This document shows positions 50,499 through 59,313 of a stretch of 64,000 nt of DNA, piece after piece. The first letter of the stretch is position 1. Every line of letters begins with the position of its first letter. A program made the translations under genes and the position numbers. Source of the DNA: an uncultured Alphaproteobacteria bacterium (GTDB lineage Bacteria > Pseudomonadota > Alphaproteobacteria > Rs-D84); assembly GCA_947054455.1 (NCBI GenBank), contig CAMRWN010000001.1:200966-264965 (forward strand). The letters are read 5' to 3'. The notes beneath the pieces are model-generated. The model did not search any database, was not told the origin of the DNA, and saw nothing but the letters and a program-made list of their open reading frames with translations.

Positions 50499-50633
50499 AT
50501 GAAATTTTTAAGTTCTTTGAAGGCTTGGAAGAAGCGCGGCAATATCAAGCAGATTCGCCGTGGCAAGCAGATTATCCTGATTGATCCGGATAATCCGAAG
50601 TTCAAGGCCAAGCAGGGATTCAAGAAAAAATAA
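50499..50633 (+). CDS. rpmJ: 50S ribosomal protein L36 (44 aa, cysteine-free form)
   Basis: Translated by eye: MKFLSSLKAWKKRGNIKQIRRGKQIILIDPDNPKFKAKQGFKKK*. Below the size cutoff of the ORF track. Confidence 0.88.
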   Translation: MKFLSSLKAWKKRGNIKQIRRGKQIILIDPDNPKFKAKQGFKKK

Positions 50634-50699
50634 TCCCAATCGCGCAATGCGTGAAAATGGTTTCAATCCCGCGTTTTTCGCGGGTGTTTTTTTATTTGG

Positions 50700-51380
50700 T
50701 CAGAACAGGGGGAAATCGTTCATAAACGCTTCGCGCAGGGCGACGTCGACCTCGGCCCCGGACAGGCCTGCGCCGCGCAGGAATTCAATCTGGGGCGGGG
50801 TGGGGCGGTAAAGTGCGGCGCCGTGCGATGCGCTGTGGGGGACTGCGGAAATATACTGGGCCGGCGTGAATTCAATACGGGCGTCGGGGGCGCACAATGC
50901 TGAAAAACCTATGTCCGAAGTACAATCGGCGCAGTTCGGGTCAATCACCGCCGCGGCTGACAACTTGGATTTTGAAGCCACGCCTGCAATCAGTTTGCTT
51001 TTTATCAAAATGCCTGTTTCTGACGCCGCATGATGTCCGCGACATTCAAATGTCAAATCCGCGTCGTTTTGCATCATCACATGGCCGCGCAGTTCAGAAT
51101 TTTTCCCGGTGTTTTTGATAAAAATATTCAAAAAGGCCGGCTTTTTATTTTTTATTCGCGCGCTAAGAAACACCTGTTGACCGCCGGCGCTAATATCGAT
51201 ATTCAGTTCATTTTTACCGGCAATTTCGCCGACATATATTATATGTACCGGCAGGTCATATGTTTTATCAATCGCCCCCGGTCCCAGCGTCGACAGGTCT
51301 GGGCAATATGCGCCATCGCGGTAAACCAGCGTTTCGGCCGCAAAGGTTTTTATATTGAATTCTTCCCACATGTATGACAT
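50700..51380 (-). CDS. SufB/SufD-family Fe-S assembly protein (short)
   Basis: C-terminal ...ARIEFTPAQYISAVPHSASHGAALYRPTPPQIEFLRGAGLSGAEVDVALREAFMNDF resembles the SufBD core end; only 226 aa. Confidence 0.7.
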   Translation of the reverse strand: MSYMWEEFNIKTFAAETLVYRDGAYCPDLSTLGPGAIDKTYDLPVHIIYVGEIAGKNELNIDISAGGQQVFLSARIKNKKPAFLNIFIKNTGKNSELRGHVMMQNDADLTFECRGHHAASETGILIKSKLIAGVASKSKLSAAAVIDPNCADCTSDIGFSALCAPDARIEFTPAQYISAVPHSASHGAALYRPTPPQIEFLRGAGLSGAEVDVALREAFMNDFPLF

Positions 51381-51407
51381 ATTAAGCGCATTATAAAGGA
51401 TTTTGTC

Positions 51408-52487
51408 ATGGGATTCAATTGTGGAATTGTGGGATTGCCGAATGTCGGAAAATCAACATTGTTCAATGCGCTGACGCAGAGTGCGGCGGCCGACGCGCAA
51501 AACTATCCGTTTTGCACCATAGAACCGAACACGGGCCGCGTGGTTGTGCCGGACGCGACGCTGCATGCGCTGGCGGCGGCGGCCGGTTCGCAAAGAATCA
51601 TACCGACCCAGTTGGAAATTGTTGATATCGCCGGTCTGGTCAAGGGCGCGTCCGCGGGCGAGGGGCTGGGCAACAAATTCCTGGGCAACATTTTGTCGAC
51701 AGATGCGATTATCCATGTGGTTCGCTGCTTTGAAAACGACGATATCGTTCATGTTGCGGGGCGCATAGACCCGATTGCCGATATTGACACGATTGAAACC
51801 GAACTGATGCTGGCCGACATGGAAAGTCTGGAAAAGCAGATTCGCAATCTGGAAAAAAAGGCCCGCGGCCTGGACAAGGATGCGGCCAAGCTGCTGGCGG
51901 ATGCAAATGCGATAAAAGATGCTTTGTCGCGCGGTGTGCCGGCGCGCGCGTCGGGGATTGATGCGGCGCCGTTCAATCTGCTGACGGCAAAGCCTGTTAT
52001 TTATGTCTGCAATGTAGAGGAGGCCGCCGCCGCATCCGGCAACAAATATTCCGATGCAGTGCGGGAAAAATTCGGTGGAGCCGCCCCGGTGCTGGTCATA
52101 TCGTCCCAGATTGAAATGGAAATATCGCAGATTGTCGATATGGAAGAGCGCAAAATGTTTTTACAGGAACTGGGGCTCAGCGAATCGGGGCTGGACCAGG
52201 TTATCAGAACCGGATATGAAACGCTGGGGCTGCAGACTTTTTATACCATCGGCCCCAAAGAGGCGCACGCATGGACAATCACGCGCGGCATGACGGCCCC
52301 CCAGGCGGCCGGCAAAATCCACACGGATTTTGAAAAGGGTTTTATACGCGCGGAAATTATATCGCCGGCCGACTTTATCGCCCTGGGGGGCGAGGTTGCC
52401 GTCAAAGAGGCCGGCAAAATGCGCCTGGTCGGCAAGGAATATGTGATGGCCGACGGGGACATATGCCATTTCCTGTTCAATAATTAA
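51408..52487 (+). CDS. ychF: Redox-regulated ATPase/GTPase YchF
   Basis: MGFNCGIVGLPNVGKSTLFNALTQSAAADAQNYPFCTIEPNTGRVVVPD...FYTIGPKEAHAWTITRGMTAPQAAGKIHTDFEKGFIRAEII. Confidence 0.97.
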   Translation: MGFNCGIVGLPNVGKSTLFNALTQSAAADAQNYPFCTIEPNTGRVVVPDATLHALAAAAGSQRIIPTQLEIVDIAGLVKGASAGEGLGNKFLGNILSTDAIIHVVRCFENDDIVHVAGRIDPIADIDTIETELMLADMESLEKQIRNLEKKARGLDKDAAKLLADANAIKDALSRGVPARASGIDAAPFNLLTAKPVIYVCNVEEAAAASGNKYSDAVREKFGGAAPVLVISSQIEMEISQIVDMEERKMFLQELGLSESGLDQVIRTGYETLGLQTFYTIGPKEAHAWTITRGMTAPQAAGKIHTDFEKGFIRAEIISPADFIALGGEVAVKEAGKMRLVGKEYVMADGDICHFLFNN

Positions 52488-52500
52488 AAATGTGAAAAAA

Positions 52501-52524
52501 CACCGGCGAATGCCGGTGTTTTTA
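52501..52524. terminator. Terminator hairpin CACCGGCGAATGCCGGTG + T-tract
   Basis: Inverted repeat between convergent ychF and the ABC-F gene. Confidence 0.85.
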
Positions 52525-54141
52525 TGTCGTGCGGCGGGTGTTTTCCGAATAATAGTATTCCAGTTTTTCGTGGTCGTATTCTTCTATTCGGCCGGCTGGC
52601 AGAACCAGCATTCTGGTTATGCCGATTTGTTCGACAAAATCTGGATTGTGGCTGACCACGATTATCGTGCCGTCATAGTCGCGGAAATTGTCGCCAATCA
52701 CCGCCTGGGTTTCAGGGTCCAGATGGTTTGTAGGTTCGTCCAGAATCAGCATGTTCGCACGGCGCAGCATTATCTTGCACAGCGCCACGCGCGCCCGTTC
52801 GCCGGGCGACAGGACGCCAATGCGCTTGAACACGTCGTGGCCTGAAAACAGGAAATTCCCCAGCACCGCGCGCAGTTGTTCATCGCTGTAGTCCGGATGC
52901 GCGACGTTTTCCATTATCGTCTTGTCCGAATCCAGCTGTTCCAGTTCCTGGGCATAGTAGGCGATGTCCGTTTTCGGGTTGATTTGTATCGAACCGCGTT
53001 CCGGTTTCAGGTATCCCATTATCAGCTTCAACAGCGTGGATTTTCCGGCGCCGTTTTCGCCGACAACCAGAAAACGCTCGCCGCCGGTGATATAAAACGA
53101 CAGTTTCCGGTACAACAGACGTGCGCCGGGAAACCTGAACCACAGGTCGTCAACCAGTATCGGCGTACGCGCGCCCTGGCGCAGCGGCGACAGGTTCATC
53201 TTCAGTTTTTTGTATGTCTGTTCGCGCGTTGTTCGCGCCGCCATGATTTTTTGCAATTGTATCTCGCGCGTGCGGCCGACGCGTTTTATGGAATGGTTCG
53301 TCGGGCTGGCTGCGCGTGCGCGTTCGATGAATTCGCCCAGCTTTTTTATCTGACGCTGTTCGGATTCGATTTTTTGTTCGCGGGCGCGCCGTTGTTCACG
53401 TTCCTTGTTTTTATATTCGTCCCAGTTTCCGTCGAATACGGATATTTTATGCGTGGTCTTGTCGATTTTTAAAATCCGGCCGACAACATCGTTCAGGAAT
53501 TTCGTATCGTGGCTGATTATTATGACCATGCCGCGATACCGCCGCAGATAGTCGGTGATAAATGCGCGCGTGGATGCGTCAAGATGGTTTGTCGGCTCGT
53601 CCGCCAGCAGGATTTCCGGCATGGAATACAACAGGCGTGCAAAGGCCACCTTGGACTTTTGACCACCCGACAAATCGCGCAGCCGCATGTCCAGCATGCC
53701 CGCGTCAATGTTCATGTTTTCAATCAGTTCCAGCAGGGCGTCTTCGGCACTGTATGCGTCATAGTATTCCAATTCTGCCTGCAGACGCGAAATGTTTTCG
53801 GCCGCCGCCCCGTCGTCGGGGTTTTGGGCTATCGCCTCGTATGCGGCGTGCAGTTCGGCCTCCAGTTTCTTTATGGGACGCCCGGACATCAGAAATTCCC
53901 ACACTGACATGTCGGGCGTTTCAATTTCTATTGTCTGTGGCAAATATCCCAGACGCGCCCCGCCTGTGTCTATATGGCCGTAATCGGGTTTCAGTTCGCC
54001 TGTCAGTATGCGCAGCAGGGTTGTTTTACCCGCGCCGTTTACGCCGACTATCCCGACCTTGTCCCGCGGGGCCAGATGAAATTCCGCATCGTCATAAATG
54101 ACGTTCGCGCCAAAAGACAAAGAAAGTTGTTTTACATGCAT
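52522..54141 (-). CDS. ABC-F family ATPase
   Basis: Two ABC domains with LSGGQKSKVAFARLL and LSPGERARVALCKIML signatures, no TM segments. Confidence 0.93.
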   Translation of the reverse strand: MHVKQLSLSFGANVIYDDAEFHLAPRDKVGIVGVNGAGKTTLLRILTGELKPDYGHIDTGGARLGYLPQTIEIETPDMSVWEFLMSGRPIKKLEAELHAAYEAIAQNPDDGAAAENISRLQAELEYYDAYSAEDALLELIENMNIDAGMLDMRLRDLSGGQKSKVAFARLLYSMPEILLADEPTNHLDASTRAFITDYLRRYRGMVIIISHDTKFLNDVVGRILKIDKTTHKISVFDGNWDEYKNKEREQRRAREQKIESEQRQIKKLGEFIERARAASPTNHSIKRVGRTREIQLQKIMAARTTREQTYKKLKMNLSPLRQGARTPILVDDLWFRFPGARLLYRKLSFYITGGERFLVVGENGAGKSTLLKLIMGYLKPERGSIQINPKTDIAYYAQELEQLDSDKTIMENVAHPDYSDEQLRAVLGNFLFSGHDVFKRIGVLSPGERARVALCKIMLRRANMLILDEPTNHLDPETQAVIGDNFRDYDGTIIVVSHNPDFVEQIGITRMLVLPAGRIEEYDHEKLEYYYSENTRRTT

Positions 54142-54300
54142 TATGCGCATATTTTATGTATTTAACCGCCAATCGCAAGCGCTTTTAATCCAGCCGCCGC
54201 CGCGCGTCAGGATATCATGTCTATGTATGCGGCGGCATCCGTGCGGTATAATCGTTTATATCGGTTTGGATTGATAATTGATACATGGCGGGATTGACTG

Positions 54301-54621
54301 ATGATGCATATGCGGGGATTATTGGAATTTTTTATGCGGCGCGGATGTGATGTTTACGGCCGCTGGCACGAGGCGCCCTCCGCCGATATCTGTCGCGGTA
54401 TTGTTTTGCGGCGCGACGGTACGGCGTCGTCGGTTAATATGGTTCCGGTTTCATATACATCGTGGCGCCGGCGCGGGCGGATGCTGGTTCTGGCGGGGAC
54501 GGTGCGCGATTGCGCCCGCCCGATTGATTTCACCGAAACATTTCAGATAAGACATCTGTCGCGTGATAATATGGTTCTGCAGCGCGACGGTCAAACACAT
54601 GTGTATATGCGCGTAGATTGA
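54301..54621 (+). CDS. Small hypothetical protein
   Basis: 106-aa ORF with core-chromosome-like codon usage; no recognised family. Confidence 0.4.
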   Translation: MMHMRGLLEFFMRRGCDVYGRWHEAPSADICRGIVLRRDGTASSVNMVPVSYTSWRRRGRMLVLAGTVRDCARPIDFTETFQIRHLSRDNMVLQRDGQTHVYMRVD

Positions 54622-54883
54622 TTATTGATTAATGCGCTATGCATAAATCCGTGAATTTTTTCAAAAAATCAACCAGTGCTAGATTATTTTAATTGTGTTA
54701 AAAAATAGAAATATTTTAAAAAATCAACCAAAATAAGAATTTTATTTAAGTATTTTATAGCGTGCCATGTTTTGTGTTCGCCTGTTATGGATTATGTAAT
54801 AATATAATCTGTGCCATTGCGGATATATGTGGCTATAGAGTTGATAAATGAATAATAAATAAGTTTTTGCGGCCCGAAATAAA

Positions 54884-54907
54884 ATAAAAAGCCCAGAATT
54901 TGGGCTT
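54884..54907 (-). terminator. Intrinsic terminator (minus strand) downstream of the truncated tRNA
   Basis: Minus strand: AAGCCCAAATTCTGGGCTTTTTATTTT. Confidence 0.8.
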
Positions 54908-54913
54908 AAAACT

Positions 54914-54951
54914 TGGTTGCGGAGTGTGGATTTGAACCACAGACCTTCAGT
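54914..54951 (-). pseudogene. 3' fragment of a tRNA gene (putative att site, chromosome-island junction)
   Basis: Minus strand TTAACTGAAGGTCTGTGGTTCAAATCCACACTCCGCAACCA: anticodon-stem 3' strand, variable loop, 5-bp T stem (TGTGG/CCACA), acceptor 3' strand, CCA. No D arm or 5' acceptor strand follows. Confidence 0.8.
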
Positions 54952-55051
54952 TAATGGGCCAGGCGATAAATTGAGATAAATAATTCTAAAATTTCCTTGA
55001 TTTTCTGCGGATTGTATCTTATGTTGTGTTTAAAATAAATCAACCAAAAAT

Positions 55052-55090
55052 GGTAGCAAAAAACGCCTGTGGTAGCAAATAGGTAGCAAA
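55052..55090 (+). repeat. Three direct repeats GGTAGCAAA (55052, 55071, 55082)
   Basis: Exact 9-mers spaced 19 and 11 bp, between the tRNA fragment and the integrase gene. Confidence 0.8.
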
Positions 55091-55114
55091 AGAGGTTGGG
55101 TAATGGGTCAAATT

Positions 55115-55170
55115 CAGTTGTACGAAAATATCGGACAACTGAACATGGCAGTTGGTTACAATTTGTAACC
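55115..55170. repeat. Inverted repeats CAGTTGT-N13-ACAACTG and GGTTACAATTTGTAACC
   Basis: Read directly; both upstream of the integrase. Confidence 0.75.
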
Positions 55171-55431
55171 AGTTCAAGGATAAGGCGGGTTTCTGGCTTT
55201 TTTCTAAAATGGAAATGGCCGGATTCTGGCGACTCATTCCATTTTTGCATAGGTCGTGCAAACTATTTTGGTTTTGGGTGTTCCAAAATGGAACTTTTCC
55301 AGATTTATGCGGATTTCGGTGATGGTGGCAAAAATTGCTAGTGTCGCGGAAATGTACGTTTTTATCGTATGGTTCAATATGTGCAAAAAATGCACTTTCC
55401 CAGAAATCTGGGGATTATAAAGGAATAAAAT

Positions 55432-56613
55432 ATGGCAAAGAATGCTTTTAATTTTACTGAACGTGGGTTGGAGGCTTTACCGATTCCAGCATCGGGCCAG
55501 GTGGCATATTATGATTCCGGGACCAAGGATGGGTTGTGTGTTATTGTGACCTATGGTGGAACCAAGACTTATTATTCATATTTGAAGTTCCAGGGTACGG
55601 CCCTGCGTACTAAAATCGGGCGGGTTGGTGATATTAAGCTGATTGATGCCAGGGCAGAGGCGCACACCATGCGTGAAATGGCGACCAAGGGCAATGACCC
55701 AAGCCAGAAGCGACGCGAGGCCTTGCATGATATCTCGTTCAAAGACTTTTATGAAAAGGTATATAAGCCGGAATATTCGCTTGTACATAAAAAGCCGCGA
55801 TCGGTTGCTAATGATGACAGTATCTTTACACATCGGTTGGGTGATTTTCATAATCGTAAATTATTAAGCATTAAATCGACTGAGATTGAAAAATTGCATA
55901 ACAAGACCAAACAGACACATAGCTCTTATACGGCGAACCGGGTTTTGTCGCTGATTAAGCATATGTATGTTATCGCGGCAAAATACGGTTATATGAATGG
56001 GTATGATAATCCGGCGCTTGGTATTCGAAAGTTCCCCGAAAAAAGCCGTGATAGATTCTTGCAATCGGACGAGTTTCCAAAGTTCTTTGCCGCATTGAAT
56101 AACGAGCAGAACGATGTTTTTAAGGCTTATGTCTGGATTTCGCTGTTTTCTGGCCAGCGGCGCAGTAATGTTTTGACTATGCGATGGTCCCAGGTAGACT
56201 TTGAAAACAATTATATGTATTTCCCGGATACCAAGAATGATGAGCCGCACCGGGTGCCGATGGTGAAGCAATTAAGGGAACTTTTATTAAAAATCAACCA
56301 AAATACGAATTCTGATTGGGTTTTACCGAGTAATAAGAGTAAAAGCGGCCACTTGGAAGACCCAAAAAGACCGTGGCAGGATTTGTTGGCGCGTGCCGGC
56401 ATAGCAAACTTTCGTTTGCATGATATGCGCCGCACAAACGGTAGTATGCAGGCGATTACAGGCGCCAGCCTGCCGATCATAGGTAAATCGCTTGGCCATA
56501 AATCCACCAGCGCAACGATGGTTTATGCCAGATTATCGCTGGATCCTGTATTAGAGGCGATGCAAAAAGCCGCCGACCGCATGGTGGAGTTAGGTGAAAA
56601 GGGTGTTAAATAA
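55432..56613 (+). CDS. Tyrosine recombinase/phage-type integrase (P4-like)
   Basis: N-terminal DUF4102-like region (YYDSGTKDGLCVIVTYGGTKTYYSYLKFQGTALRTKIGRVGDIKLIDAR), catalytic SGQRRSNVLTMRWSQVD...HDMRRTNGSMQAITGASLPIIGKSLGHKSTSATMVYARL. Confidence 0.95.
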   Translation: MAKNAFNFTERGLEALPIPASGQVAYYDSGTKDGLCVIVTYGGTKTYYSYLKFQGTALRTKIGRVGDIKLIDARAEAHTMREMATKGNDPSQKRREALHDISFKDFYEKVYKPEYSLVHKKPRSVANDDSIFTHRLGDFHNRKLLSIKSTEIEKLHNKTKQTHSSYTANRVLSLIKHMYVIAAKYGYMNGYDNPALGIRKFPEKSRDRFLQSDEFPKFFAALNNEQNDVFKAYVWISLFSGQRRSNVLTMRWSQVDFENNYMYFPDTKNDEPHRVPMVKQLRELLLKINQNTNSDWVLPSNKSKSGHLEDPKRPWQDLLARAGIANFRLHDMRRTNGSMQAITGASLPIIGKSLGHKSTSATMVYARLSLDPVLEAMQKAADRMVELGEKGVK

Positions 56614-56621
56614 AAAATGTC

Positions 56622-56673
56622 GACTATAATAGAAATTTAGTTGATTTTTAATAAAATTTCTATTATGATAGTC
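56622..56673. repeat. Long imperfect inverted repeat between integrase and ATPase genes
   Basis: GACTATAATAGAAATTT (56622-56638) against AAATTTCTATTATGATAGTC (56654-56673), 17 paired bases with a 3-nt bulge. Confidence 0.8.
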
Positions 56674-56680
56674 AAAAAGG

Positions 56681-57964
56681 TTGATAAAGATGAGAGAACG
56701 GCTTATAAAACGTCCAGAATATCTGGAAAAATTGAAAAAATGGTCAAAATACCCCGATACAATAAAGATTGTGACCGGGGTTCGTCGATGTGGAAAATCT
56801 AAGCTGTTTACTCTGTTTGGTCAATATTTAATGTCCAGCGGGGTTGATGAGTTGCAAATTCATACTATCCAGTTGGATATGTTGGAAAATCGTGAGCTTT
56901 TGGATCCGGTAAAGTTGTATGAACATGTTTTAGGGCGGCTTGTTTCGCATAAGATGAATTATGTTTTTTTGGACGAAATACAAATGGTTCCAGATTGGCA
57001 GATGGTTGCCAATAGTTTAAAAGAGAAAGAAAACGTAGACTTGTATCTGACGGGTTCCAATGCGTATATGTTTTCCAGTAAATTAGGGACGATATTGGGC
57101 GGCCGGTATGTAGAAATAAAAATGCAACCATTATCGTTCAAAGAATATGTCGAAGGTGTTCATGAAATACAAAAAATTAGCGATGTACCCATGATACATA
57201 TGTTTGGTAGTCCCAATTTAATGGCTGATTATCAAAGATATGTAGTTCAAGGTGGTTTCCCACAGACTTTGAAATACGACGGGGATCCGGAGCTTATAAA
57301 TACATATCTTATGGATACCGTCTATAATAACACAATAAGTAAAGACATAATAGAAAGATACAACTTAAGAAGTCCTGAAAAGCTGAATGAGGTTGTTAAG
57401 TTCTTGTTTGATAACATATCCCATGAAACCAGTATTTTGAATATAGAACGTCAGTTGGGTAGTAGTGTCAGTAATGATTCTATAAACAAGTACGTTCAAG
57501 GATTATTGGATAGTTATCTGATATATCGCTGTGATCGTATGGATTTAAAGGGCAAGAAGATATTAACTTCATCGCCTAAGTATTATATCTGTGATATGGG
57601 TCTTCGGCATGCTGTTTTGGGCGGCAGAATAGGTGATGGTGGTAAGATACTGGAAAATATTGTTTATCTGGAGTTAATAAGAAGGGGTTATAATGTTTAT
57701 GTTGGTAAAATTGGTCGGAAAAACCAGAATGGCGAATTCAAGGAACTGGAGGTGGATTTCATAGCTACCAAAGAAGGCGGCGTGGTTGAATATTATCAGG
57801 TTGCCTGGTCTGTTGAGGAAGAAGCAGTTTTGAAGCGAGAACTTGGTTCGTTAGAACAGATAAATGACAGTTATCCTAAATATTTAATAACCATGGGTAC
57901 CGGATCCGGCGTGCATAATGGAATACAACACGTCAATGCCTTGCAGTGGTTGATGGAGAAATGA
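56681..57964 (+). CDS. AAA ATPase with C-terminal DUF4143-like domain
   Basis: KIVTGVRRCGKSKLFTLFGQYL, NYVFLDEIQMVPDWQMVANSLK, DLYLTGSNAYMFSSKLGTILGGRYVEIKMQPLSFKEY; C-terminal nuclease-like ELEVDFIATKEG. Confidence 0.9.
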   Translation: MIKMRERLIKRPEYLEKLKKWSKYPDTIKIVTGVRRCGKSKLFTLFGQYLMSSGVDELQIHTIQLDMLENRELLDPVKLYEHVLGRLVSHKMNYVFLDEIQMVPDWQMVANSLKEKENVDLYLTGSNAYMFSSKLGTILGGRYVEIKMQPLSFKEYVEGVHEIQKISDVPMIHMFGSPNLMADYQRYVVQGGFPQTLKYDGDPELINTYLMDTVYNNTISKDIIERYNLRSPEKLNEVVKFLFDNISHETSILNIERQLGSSVSNDSINKYVQGLLDSYLIYRCDRMDLKGKKILTSSPKYYICDMGLRHAVLGGRIGDGGKILENIVYLELIRRGYNVYVGKIGRKNQNGEFKELEVDFIATKEGGVVEYYQVAWSVEEEAVLKRELGSLEQINDSYPKYLITMGTGSGVHNGIQHVNALQWLMEK

Positions 57965-58009
57965 TGATAATTTATGCGTAAATATTATCAAAGTGTGCTT
58001 AGATGTTAT

Positions 58010-59209
58010 TTAAACAAAGTTGTGTACTTTTGTTGTGATAAAATCAACAGCAGTTTTTATATCGTTTTCGTCGGTGAAGCGCCCAACGGTTATTCTGAAA
58101 GAATGTTCCGCGTCATTTGTTGATAGTCCCATGGCTTTCAAAACATGCGATGGCTCAATAACACCACTGGTACAAGCAGAGCCTGTTGAGAAAGCGACCT
58201 TAGGCTGAATAGAATATATTAGCTGTTTGGATTCTATCTCAGGTATCAAGAGATTCAAGTTACCTGGGTGGCGATGAGACATACAACCATTGATTTTTAT
58301 GGTTGGGATCTTCGTTTTGATTTCGTTCAATAAATGATTTCGCAAACATTCTAATTCTGTGCGTTCGTCCTGTTTGCACTGGGTCATAATTTCTGCTGCT
58401 TCCCCGAAACCAGCAGCCAAGAAAGTCGGAATCGTTCCGGACCGAAATCCAAACTGCTGGCCTCCACCGTACAACAATGGTTCTGGTTTTAGCTTTGCGG
58501 TATTGCTGACAAATAAAGCGCCTATACCTTTTGGACCATAGATCTTGTGGGCAGATAGACTCATGAAATCGATATTGTTGTCTATAACATCGAGGTTTTC
58601 ATAACAAGCCTGGGCTGCATCCGTATGGAATAACGCGCCACATTCAGAACATAATGCACCGATTTCAGAAATGGGTTGAACTGTGCCGACTTCGTTGTTT
58701 GTGGTCATAACCGAAACCAATAAAACATCATTGTCCAACATTTCGCTAAACTGTTGCATGTCTATAATGCCATCCGGCGTCACAGGTATATGTTTTACCA
58801 CGAACCCAAAACGAGTCAAGAAACGAGCTGCCCCCAGAACACATTTGTGTTCGATAGAAGATACCAAAATCGTTCTGCGGCTGATGTTTTTTGACATCGC
58901 GGCATAACCCAGACCGATGATGACCAGATTGTTAGATTCTGTGGCCCCAGATGTCAAAATGATTTCTTCGGGTAATGAGCCGATATAGTCTGCAATTTGT
59001 GTCTGTGCCTTTTCCACGGCGGTATTAGCGGTCCAGCCGATAGAATGCTCAGAAGAATGTGGATTACCAAATTCACTTGTCATGAAGGGTAGCATCGCGG
59101 AAAGGACGCGGTGATCCAGGGGAGTCGATGCTTGATAGTCTAAATAAATAGATCTAACCCCTTGATTGTTGTGTAAATTTTCCAAAACATCTAAACGATT
59201 TGTCTTCAT
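58010..59209 (-). CDS. Cysteine desulfurase, SspA/DndA-like
   Basis: IYLDYQASTPLDHRVLSAMLPFMTSEFGNPHSSEH; DFMSLSAHKIYGPKGIGALFV (PLP lysine); FSTGSACTSGVIEPSHVLKAMGL (catalytic Cys). Divergent from the DUF4007 gene. Start placed at internal Met. Confidence 0.92.
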   Translation of the reverse strand: MKTNRLDVLENLHNNQGVRSIYLDYQASTPLDHRVLSAMLPFMTSEFGNPHSSEHSIGWTANTAVEKAQTQIADYIGSLPEEIILTSGATESNNLVIIGLGYAAMSKNISRRTILVSSIEHKCVLGAARFLTRFGFVVKHIPVTPDGIIDMQQFSEMLDNDVLLVSVMTTNNEVGTVQPISEIGALCSECGALFHTDAAQACYENLDVIDNNIDFMSLSAHKIYGPKGIGALFVSNTAKLKPEPLLYGGGQQFGFRSGTIPTFLAAGFGEAAEIMTQCKQDERTELECLRNHLLNEIKTKIPTIKINGCMSHRHPGNLNLLIPEIESKQLIYSIQPKVAFSTGSACTSGVIEPSHVLKAMGLSTNDAEHSFRITVGRFTDENDIKTAVDFITTKVHNFV

Positions 59210-59313
59210 GAGATGATAATAATTGCATTTAGTCACATTTTTTTGGTAGATTTCACCAGAGGAAGTTGTTATAGTTTCTACTGGAAGAAACATCCAGGGG
59301 ATTATAAATCATT

